A stretch of DNA of 22,880 nucleotides from Stramenopiles sp. TOSAG23-3 (Eukaryota > Sar). The number at the start of each line of letters is the position of its first letter. Positions within the stretch are counted from its first letter, which is position 1. The stretch is taken from contig LT642272.1 of assembly GCA_900128585.1 (NCBI GenBank), forward strand, positions 3,717-26,596. Reading direction: 5' to 3'. The notes beneath the pieces are model-generated. The model ran no database searches. It was given only the letters and a program-made list of their open reading frames with translations, and was not told the origin of the DNA. The position numbers and the translations under genes are program-made. This document shows, in pieces, positions 16,517-22,880 of the stretch.

Positions 16517-17551
16517 TCACTTGCTTCTGTACATCTTGCGGTACGCTGTGCCCAGTTTATCCTCTTCTTTCAGCTCGTCCATTCCACAAAGCTGCTGAAT
16601 CACGCGCGCGCATATGGCCAAAAGGAGGACTATGCCGAAAAGAGCGCTGCAGATGTAGAACACGTACAGCCCGCTTGCTTTCGTAGTGACCGCGCGGCAC
16701 TTGCCCGGGATCGCCCCCTTGATGTGTACTCTCTCCGCCTTGATGCAATTGTTGCTGTACTCGTTCCGCGTCACAATGCCCGGGCAATCGATGCGTTTGT
16801 CTGGCTTCCCCGTCCCCCCGTCTACCGACCAACAGGTGGTCACGGAGAAAAAGTTCGTGACCCGTCCGTCCGTCTCGGTGCATGAGAACGCGGCAGCCTT
16901 CTCCTTTCCCCGGCTGCCCTCAAAGTTGTACGCCCGCTGCAAATCAGCAAGCCGGATGCGTTTCCCAATGTTCTCCTGCACCACCCTAGGGGTGCCCATC
17001 ACGCTCATCAGGCGAATGCCTTCCCCGAGAAAGACGGTGCTGTTCAGCACGGTGCACGTCCCATGCTTCGCGTACTCGTGGTCCCCGCAGTTCCACCCAT
17101 GGCCCAAGTCTTCTTTGTTGAACGGGTAGGCCGGCGCCAAAACGGCCCATTCGGCGTCGTACTTGTTTCGGTCGCTCTGGGGTATGGAGCAGTGCTTTGG
17201 GAGACCGACCGTCACCAGGTCGCTCTTGCAGTCCTTGAACTTGCCGCACCACTGGGGCCACGAAATGTCGTGGCCGGTCCTGTTGCTCCTCTTATCATCG
17301 TACTCCGGCCAAAGCCCGTGTAAAATCAAACGCTCCCTATAAGGCTTTGTCACTATCGGAGGGCACCAGCCGTGCCACGGTTCTCTGCAGCACCACTCTG
17401 GGGCCCACTGCTGCCTCAACAGGTATATACTGAAGTTCCCTGGAGGCGCACCGGTGGCCCCCTTTTCGTCCGGGATCCAAGACGGCTCTTCCCCAAAGGT
17501 AGACAACAGCTGAAACAAAAAAAGCAACGCAACGGAACGAACTCTCGCCAT
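16517..17551 (-). CDS. RNASET2: RNase T2-family endoribonuclease with C-terminal membrane anchor
   Basis: 344 aa. The T2 enzyme cleaves single-stranded RNA in the secretory or lysosomal route. A signal peptide spans about residues 1-20. Active-site block CAS1 is HGLWP at 78-82 (His78). CAS2 is DHEYAKHGTC at 157-166, with His158, Glu159, Lys162 and His163, so both catalytic blocks are intact. Many cysteines fit a disulfide-rich secreted fold. Unusually, residues about 294-316 form a hydrophobic membrane span followed by a 28-residue tail rich in charged residues, ending near YRKM at 337-340, a YxxPhi-type sorting motif. Classical T2 RNases are soluble, so this is predicted as type I membrane-anchored with the enzyme in the lumen or outside. 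The ATG at 17551 has G at +4; stop is TGA. It is divergent from the SMYD-like gene. Confidence 0.9.
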   Translation of the reverse strand: MARVRSVALLFLFQLLSTFGEEPSWIPDEKGATGAPPGNFSIYLLRQQWAPEWCCREPWHGWCPPIVTKPYRERLILHGLWPEYDDKRSNRTGHDISWPQWCGKFKDCKSDLVTVGLPKHCSIPQSDRNKYDAEWAVLAPAYPFNKEDLGHGWNCGDHEYAKHGTCTVLNSTVFLGEGIRLMSVMGTPRVVQENIGKRIRLADLQRAYNFEGSRGKEKAAAFSCTETDGRVTNFFSVTTCWSVDGGTGKPDKRIDCPGIVTRNEYSNNCIKAERVHIKGAIPGKCRAVTTKASGLYVFYICSALFGIVLLLAICARVIQQLCGMDELKEEDKLGTAYRKMYRSK

Positions 17552-18353
17552 CCTATCGCTTCGGACCGTGGTAAATATTAATCAATAATCCAGAAGAAAT
17601 ACATTATCTCCTGAAGCCTTGACGGAGAGAACGTGCTTATTGATTGAATAGATTTTGTAATTGTGATGAAAAAGTTTCGTCATATTCGAATCTTAATTGT
17701 TGCGATGTACGGTATATGGAAGAATATAATTATATAATAATAAATAATAAAAAAAGAAGAAGAAGACGAAGAAGAAGAAGAAGAAGAAGAAGAAGAAGAA
17801 GAAGAAAGAAGAAGAAGAAGAAAGAAGAAGAAAGAAGAAGAAAGAANAAGAAGAAGAAGAAGAAGAAGAAGAAAGAAGAAGAAAGAAGAAGAAAGAAGAA
17901 GAAAGAAGAAAGAAGAAGAAGAAGAAGAAGAAAGAAGAAGAAAGAAGAAGAAAGAAGAAGAAAGAAGAAGAAAGAAAAAGAAGAAGAAATCTTTTGTGAG
18001 TAGTCTATGATGTGGAGTATAAAAGGCATCCTCGATCCTCGATCCGATGGATGGAGGCCTCGTCGTAATTTTATCTGGAGTATTATATTTTGTATACTAA
18101 GTAGGTTATATAAATACGAAAAAATCCTTTTAAAAAAAATGATGATGATGATCGCGGTGCATGCCGCTAAAAAAGTAATAATTTAAAACATGTACAGTAT
18201 ATATATTATTCATTTTGATCAATTACATTGGAAGCGAATAGAAATCTTGAAATCTAGTTTTTCATTAAGTTTTGTGTGTGCGTTTTTATGGGTACGGCCA
18301 GTTTGCTTTTCTATTGATTTTGTGTTTTTTTTTTAATTTTTTTTTGAGCAAGC
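17552..18353. other. Divergent promoter spacer, RNase T2 / SMYD-like
   Basis: 802 bp. The middle third is the polypurine array at 17751-17989. Other items are a tandem TCCTCGA near 18028-18042, a GATGATGATGAT run near 18138-18152, and T runs directly before the ATG at 18354. A small hairpin (TGATGAA/TTCGTCA with one G-T pair) lies near 17663-17681. No tRNA or gene recognised. Confidence 0.65.
17751..17989. repeat. GAA/GAAA polypurine array, about 240 bp
   Basis: Nearly pure purine on the plus strand. Blocks of GAA triplets alternate with blocks of the 10-mer GAAGAAGAAA (clear in 17821-17846, 17871-17909 and 17931-17973). One base is unresolved (N at 17847) and the only pyrimidine inside is the C at 17767. 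Such tracts can form triplex DNA and are prone to length change and assembly error. Confidence 0.97.
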
Positions 18354-20261
18354 ATGGCATCGCTTGCCACGACGGCTGGGGAAGGGCTACCGCCGAACGC
18401 CGGGAAGAAGAAGAAAAAGAAGAAGAAGAAGAAGAAGAAGGGAAGCGGCCCCTCCGCGGCATTGTACAGAATTGTTGAGAAGAAGGGGCGAGGGCGGTGC
18501 GTCGTCGCGGCAAAGGACATCGAACCGGGCGTCGAGTTATTTACGGAGAGGGGGTTCGCCAGCGAAAGCTTCGGCCCAAGCGTCTGCAGCTACTGCTTCC
18601 GAGACCTTGGGTCCCGCACCGTAATCCTTGGCGCCGAGTGCAACCAGAACGTTTCCGGCGCAGGCCGTTACTGTTCGGAGACATGCAGGTCGAACGACGC
18701 GTACGTGTACAGTTTAATGTGCCCCGTGCTCCCGTCCATCGAGACCGTCTCCCGAGACTGTGATGTTGACGGCGTCCTGCTGAGGTTGGTGTTGAAAATC
18801 GTCAGCACTCGCATTGCCCTGGAGAAGGATGCGAATTTGACGGCCGAAATAGGACAGGCATTAGAAGCAAGCTACAAAGCGTTTTCGTCTTCTAATGGGG
18901 CCCCATTGTTTGCGAGTTACCAACAGGCCTATGACATGATTGACCACGTCGAAAACGCGGGAGACTCGTGGAAAAGCGCCGTCACGAAGGCCCTCGTGGC
19001 CCTGAAGGAGGAGAACAAGGAGTTGGAGCTGTTTGCCTCTGAGTCCGGCGATGGGAGTCCATTCTATAACGTGGAGGAGGCGCTCAAGTTGGCTTGCAAG
19101 ATAAACTCGAACTCCCACCAAATTACTACCCGAGAGGTCACGCGCGGCAAAAAAGGAGACGCCCTTGACGCGGTGAGCATCGACGAAACTAGTGATTACG
19201 TGTGTGGCCTAGGCCTGTTCCCTAATTTGGCGCTCTTGAACCATTCGTGCATTCCGAACGTGTTTTACTTCGGGGAACGGGGCTTCAACCGGGTGAAGAC
19301 TGCGCGAAAGGTGAAGAGCGGGGAGGAGCTGTGCATTTCTTACATCGATGCATACCAGACGCGCGAGAAACGGCAAGAGGAACTTTTGAAAACTAAACAT
19401 TTTCTGTGCTCGTGCGAACGGTGCACCCCTGCGGTATCCGGTGAAGGCTTGCGCGTGGACGACTACATCAACGGTGTTTGCTGCAACAAATGTGGGAAAG
19501 ACGGCTTAATTTTGGAATCGGCGCGGGCGGACCAGGTGCGGAACGCACAGGACGCAGACTTAGAAAAGATGTTTGCGGACTTCGGGGAAAGCACGGCAAC
19601 AAAGGGCAAGAAGAAGGGGAAGAGCAAGGCAGCGAGGAAAACGGCGGACGGCACTGCGGGAACGGCGTACGAATGTTTGTTGTGCAGGGCGTCGGTGCCA
19701 TCGGGAAGTATCGAAATGCTGCGGGACCGCGTGTCCGACCGGATCTCGAGGGGAAAGGCAATGTACTCCATGCGAGATTTTGACGGGGCCAGGAAGTATT
19801 ACGAATCCATTGTCAACGATTTGACGATTTCTTCCACGACATCATCAAGCAGGAGCAAGGGGGCTCTGGGAACGGCACTTCCATGTTCCCTGCACCCCCA
19901 AAATTTTCAGGTGTACGATATTTTGCCAAAGCTGTACAACTGCTGCCGGTATTCGAAAGAGTACATACTTTGCGCAAAGTACGCGCAAATGATAGTGGAT
20001 TCGATGGATTTGGTATACCCCGAAGTCAACCTTGAGAAGACAACATTTTTGCTCGAGCGCGCGAGCGTCCTGGGCCGTCTGAAGACCGCCAAGAAGAAGG
20101 TCCCTCCCAAAACCATGCGTTCCTTTCGGACCTCGGCTATTGAGGGTTGCAACAAGGCCATCGCCGTTCGAAAGTTAATTTTTGGCGACGGGAACGATGG
20201 GTCGTTCACCCACGACTCTCTGTGGTATGCGCAACAAAAGTTGGCGGAACTTGAAGGCTAG
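18354..20261 (+). CDS. SMYD-like SET protein with degenerate MYND finger and poly-Lys N-terminus
   Basis: 635-aa probable protein-lysine methyltransferase. Residues 18-29 are twelve lysines coded by AAG/AAA (18405-18440). The split SET domain starts near residue 40 (VEKKGRGRCVVAAKDIEPG). A MYND-like insert follows at 78-123: C78-x2-C81, C96, YC107-x3-C111, C123. Aligned with the usual ligands, one Cys is Asn99 and the His is Tyr119. The SET core resumes with NHSC-x-PN at 296-301 and ELCISY ending at Tyr330; post-SET is CSCERC with Cys352, Cys354 and Cys357. A following zinc ribbon (CCNKC ... CLLC) is split by a Lys-rich insertion. The C-terminal 200 residues are helical and TPR-like. The ATG at 18354 has G at +4. 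Stop is TAG. Histone or non-histone substrate unknown. Confidence 0.9.
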   Translation: MASLATTAGEGLPPNAGKKKKKKKKKKKKGSGPSAALYRIVEKKGRGRCVVAAKDIEPGVELFTERGFASESFGPSVCSYCFRDLGSRTVILGAECNQNVSGAGRYCSETCRSNDAYVYSLMCPVLPSIETVSRDCDVDGVLLRLVLKIVSTRIALEKDANLTAEIGQALEASYKAFSSSNGAPLFASYQQAYDMIDHVENAGDSWKSAVTKALVALKEENKELELFASESGDGSPFYNVEEALKLACKINSNSHQITTREVTRGKKGDALDAVSIDETSDYVCGLGLFPNLALLNHSCIPNVFYFGERGFNRVKTARKVKSGEELCISYIDAYQTREKRQEELLKTKHFLCSCERCTPAVSGEGLRVDDYINGVCCNKCGKDGLILESARADQVRNAQDADLEKMFADFGESTATKGKKKGKSKAARKTADGTAGTAYECLLCRASVPSGSIEMLRDRVSDRISRGKAMYSMRDFDGARKYYESIVNDLTISSTTSSSRSKGALGTALPCSLHPQNFQVYDILPKLYNCCRYSKEYILCAKYAQMIVDSMDLVYPEVNLEKTTFLLERASVLGRLKTAKKKVPPKTMRSFRTSAIEGCNKAIAVRKLIFGDGNDGSFTHDSLWYAQQKLAELEG

Positions 20262-20301
20262 AAATACATAATATATATAATTCTTCAGGCCATATAATTC
20301 T

Positions 20302-20317
20302 TACGAAATACTTCGTA
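20302..20317. other. Small perfect hairpin in the SMYD 3' spacer
   Basis: TACGAA and TTCGTA pair around a four-base loop ATAC, 41 bp after the SMYD-like stop. Nearby are two ATAATTCTT words and the palindrome AAGAATTCTT. It may lie in the 3' UTR; a role in 3'-end formation is a guess. Confidence 0.4.
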
Positions 20318-20539
20318 CAGAGCTTTAAGAATTCTTGAAGGTGACATCAAGTTGTGTTTAAAAATACTTGTTAAGTAAGATATTTCTCTTCATTCTTACA
20401 CATAAATTCTTTTTCTTGCTTCTCTCGTGTATCAATTTAAACAAGAAAACTGGCTGTTCGTGTATTTTAATTTTATTTTTTTCTTGTTTTTGTTTAGCAC
20501 TAAGAAGAATCTTATTTAATACTTCGCGTGTCAAATTCC

Positions 20540-21952
20540 TTACAGCTGCTCCTGGTCGATCAGAAGCGCCTGTTTGTCTTCCAGCGAACCTGGCCGGGCG
20601 CCAAAAATATAATCTGGCTGAATGGTGTCCCAATCGGTTTCGTACAACATGTTCAAAAACCCATTTGCTAGCACGGCGCTGAGAAAGGAAACACCAGCGT
20701 AAAACCCCCACACCCAAAACCAGCCCAAATGTTTAACCATTGGGGTAAGGATAGAGACAAAAAAAACACTACCGAAAGCGTAGCCGACGAAGTCCATCAA
20801 TGCACTGACAGTAGCCGTGTCCTCCTTTCCGATCTTTACGACAAATATTCCTATTGGAATGTAATATGGCAGCCCGACCCCAGTCGCAAAGACCACCACC
20901 AATGCTGCCCGGAATATCAACATTGGCAGACTGCTTGTTACATGAACACCGAATAAAGCTAATACCACCCCAGCACCGGTGCTCACCAGCAAGAGCCCTA
21001 GAACTAGACCCCGTTTCTTGCGGTCTGAGACAGAGTTGTAGAGGTAACCCCCGCCAAAGAGTCCCAATATGAGTCCGCATTGGAAAACTATTCCAAGCCA
21101 CGATGCGACGCCGGCGTTTACTAGCGATGGGTCGGAAGTCTTCGAAAAGTACACCGGGATCAACTGCCCGCTCTTTTTCAGGACCGTCAAAAGCATGTAA
21201 GTGCCCACTGCTTTCCAGTACCGCCGTCTTCGAAGAACGTTCAGCGTCCGTCGGAATATGTCGCGAAGGGATACTTCGCGCCGGACATCGGCCTGGGAGT
21301 GCGAGTCCTTGTGAAGAAACGACAGAAGCGCACCGCACAGGCAGATTGCCGCCGCCAAACGCACCACCCAACGCCATGATATGCCTGCAAACAAGATCGA
21401 ACCGTAAATGAATTTCCCGACCATGTCGCTGCTTCGAGACGATAAGGATATCGTCTGGATGCCTTTCCCGACCATGTTCGCGCCGAAGTGCCCACGAACG
21501 AGTTCGTTGTGACTTGGCCACGCGGGGCCAGCAGTGAACTCGATCAAGAGCTGGACCAGCGCGATCGTACCCACGCTGTTGCACACGGACAGCACGGCGC
21601 AGAGAAACCCTAGGGTAAGTATCAAGACCAAATATGTCCGCCGTGCACCAAACCGCGCAACGAGGTACCCCGGCAAAATCTTTCCCAAGCCTGTGCCAGC
21701 GGTGGCCACCCCAAGTACAAAGAATGACGAGCTTTGGTCAAAGTCAGGGACGTCTTTCTCCATTGCAGGATAACTTGTGAGGGGCGAAGAGATGGCAAAT
21801 ATTACGCACGAATACGTGAAGAAAATAAGCGCTTTTCTGGCAAACGAAGGCTCGAACGATTCCGATAGCAGCTCGGTTTCCTCGCTGCCCCCAATTTCAA
21901 AGGCATCGACGTCTCGCGCCTCATCTTTAGCGTCTTGGCTCTGCCTTTCCAT
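20540..21952 (-). CDS. Major facilitator superfamily transporter, 12 TM
   Basis: 470 aa with twelve hydrophobic segments in two halves of six and a longer loop between TM6 and TM7 (HKDSHSQADVRREV region). The TM2-TM3 loop carries an MFS motif A variant (GYLVARFGARRTY). The general look (WPSHNELVRGHF after TM4, GxxYNSVSDRKKRG after TM8) recalls organophosphate/sugar-phosphate antiporters or nitrate/monocarboxylate-like MFS, but the substrate cannot be read. Both cytosolic tails have acidic dileucine signals: E-E-T-E-L-L at 24-29 and D-K-Q-A-L-L at 459-464, which suggest an endosomal, lysosomal or vacuolar membrane. The ATG at 21952, with G at +4, is chosen; the open frame extends six more codons to a non-ATG codon. 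A TATATATA lies at 21982-21989, 30 bp upstream. Converges on the SMYD-like gene. Confidence 0.87.
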   Translation of the reverse strand: MERQSQDAKDEARDVDAFEIGGSEETELLSESFEPSFARKALIFFTYSCVIFAISSPLTSYPAMEKDVPDFDQSSSFFVLGVATAGTGLGKILPGYLVARFGARRTYLVLILTLGFLCAVLSVCNSVGTIALVQLLIEFTAGPAWPSHNELVRGHFGANMVGKGIQTISLSSRSSDMVGKFIYGSILFAGISWRWVVRLAAAICLCGALLSFLHKDSHSQADVRREVSLRDIFRRTLNVLRRRRYWKAVGTYMLLTVLKKSGQLIPVYFSKTSDPSLVNAGVASWLGIVFQCGLILGLFGGGYLYNSVSDRKKRGLVLGLLLVSTGAGVVLALFGVHVTSSLPMLIFRAALVVVFATGVGLPYYIPIGIFVVKIGKEDTATVSALMDFVGYAFGSVFFVSILTPMVKHLGWFWVWGFYAGVSFLSAVLANGFLNMLYETDWDTIQPDYIFGARPGSLEDKQALLIDQEQL

Positions 21953-21981
21953 TGGTGAAGTCGCTTTCAAGACTTATCTAC

Positions 21982-21989
21982 TATATATA
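21982..21989 (-). promoter_or_regulatory. TATA-like element upstream of the MFS gene
   Basis: TATATATA on the minus strand, 30 bp before the ATG at 21952. If it is a real TATA box, the 5' UTR would be nearly absent. AT-rich spacers make chance matches common. Confidence 0.25.
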
Positions 21990-22206
21990 CACAGAAAAGA
22001 AATGTTGGTAACTGGTAAACGAAACGCTAATTTTCCGAGTACGACGTACTATGTCTGCGGAAGACAGACTTTGGTTCAAACACAATTGTTTATAAAATAA
22101 ACTAGTTATTTAAGAGCTTGTATATATATAGTAATAATACTTCGTATAATAAATACAGCCCCTTGTCATTCCTGTCTTTCTTTACATCCGGTGAATTGGA
22201 GCGACC

Positions 22207-22227
22207 GGGGCCGGGGCCGGGGCCGGG
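22207..22227 (+). other. (GGGGCC)3GGG run, candidate G-quadruplex
   Basis: Four G runs (22207-22210, 22213-22216, 22219-22222, 22225-22227) are separated by CC only. This meets the usual G-quadruplex rule and is an isolated GC-rich island in a very AT-rich spacer, about 255 bp upstream of the MFS ATG. Confidence 0.75.
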
Positions 22228-22880
22228 TGAAGAACCACTCAAAGAAGAGAAGAACTAATAAATATATTACTTACGGGATAATATAATACTACACACCACA
22301 GAAGAAGATGATGGAAAATATTTTACATAAATATTTATAATAATATATAAATAGCATAGAAACAACATTAAAAAAAAAAGGCCTGTCATCTTTTTTCTTT
22401 TTTTTTTATTAATTAAAATAATTGACAATGAATGCTGTGCTGTGTATAATCGAGTTGAGTTGTGTATTTAAAGCAAATAGTCCATACTAGTAAATAGTGT
22501 TATTTCATTATATTTATTATTAGTCCTATACTATTACGTAGTAAACCCACAAGTACGAGGACGTATCAGACTAAAATACGATGATAATTATTTTCCTTAA
22601 ATCCCTTTTTTAGTTTAAATTTTTTATCTCTGTCGTCCATCCACCAACGAGAGAAGAGATCGATAATAAATTAATAAAATAATATAATTATTTCTTCTCT
22701 TCTTATTATTATTTCTTCTTCTAAAAAATATAAGAAGAAGAAGAAGACGACTATTAAGGGGGATGCAGCGTCATTTCCGATAAAATGCGAAAAAACGTAT
22801 ATTTTTCTATTCTAATTATTGTTCCTCACGTAAATATTTGTTGTAGTGACAAAAAATGATGTTGGATTTTGTGACGAATG

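Larger units (their letters stand above)
21953..22880. other. AT-rich region upstream of the MFS gene, no gene seen
   Basis: At least 928 bp to the window end. It includes the MFS promoter, one GC-rich GGGGCC run at 22207-22227, and AT-rich simple sequence elsewhere. Near 22708-22749 a TTTCTTCTTCT run faces an AGAAGAAGAAG run as an inverted repeat. Given the local pattern, a plus-strand gene probably begins soon after the window. Confidence 0.6.

Noticed and set aside
17686-17697. TTCGAATC, a tRNA B-box-like word
   Set aside because: No A box, cloverleaf stems or acceptor stem around it.
17644-18003. Lys/Glu/Arg-rich ORF across the GAA array
   Set aside because: Purely simple-sequence translation with an unresolved base; nothing supports a protein.
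20769-21584. 271-codon minus-strand ORF inside the MFS gene
   Set aside because: Other-frame shadow; the MFS frame has twelve membrane spans and family motifs.
22135-22149. Resemblance to half a loxP arm (ACTTCGTATA)
   Set aside because: Only one arm-like core, no spacer and no inverted second arm or recombinase; chance match.

Overview
The window is nuclear-type DNA from a unicellular eukaryote. It holds eleven protein genes: nine of recognisable family or superfamily and two orphans. Each reads as one uninterrupted ORF from ATG to stop, so I see no need for introns. Nine of the eleven starts I chose have G at +4 (ATGG). TAA, TAG and TGA all occur as stops, which fits the standard code. Coding DNA is clearly GC-richer than the spacers, which are very AT-rich and full of microsatellites. 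The gene set (ARP4-type actin-related protein, the PAT-complex protein Asterix, SET/SMYD proteins, a FERM protein, lysosome-type hydrolases) is plainly eukaryotic. I cannot name the lineage; an intron-poor protist or alga is the safest reading. No transposon, virus-like gene, tRNA, rRNA or CRISPR array was recognised.

Layout (strand): SET protein 196-1764 (+); FERM-like protein 2013-3746 (-); ARP4-like 5576-6835 (-); nucleotidyltransferase-glucuronokinase fusion 7772-9826 (+); orphan of 196 aa 10018-10608 (-); beta-mannosidase 11439-14663 (+); orphan of 133 aa 14815-15216 (-); Asterix 16078-16398 (+); RNase T2 16517-17551 (-); SMYD-like SET protein 18354-20261 (+); MFS transporter 20540-21952 (-). 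Apart from the FERM/ARP4 pair, strands alternate strictly. The five convergent gaps are 118-278 bp and the four complete divergent gaps are 802-936 bp. The one head-to-tail gap (3747-5575) is about twice the divergent size.

Functions are mixed and do not form one obvious pathway. Two SET proteins and ARP4 point to chromatin or protein methylation. Beta-mannosidase and RNase T2 are secretory or lysosomal hydrolases, and the MFS protein carries acidic dileucine signals that could send it to the same compartment. The fusion enzyme would salvage glucuronate to UDP-glucuronate. Asterix is an ER chaperone for membrane proteins.

The points most worth a second look are: a cysteine-rich PAN/Apple-like insertion in the beta-mannosidase catalytic domain; a C-terminal membrane anchor and tyrosine signal on the RNase T2; a MYND finger in the SMYD protein that has lost one ligand per zinc site; the regular alternating architecture; and a 240-bp polypurine array with 10-bp higher-order periodicity in a divergent promoter region.
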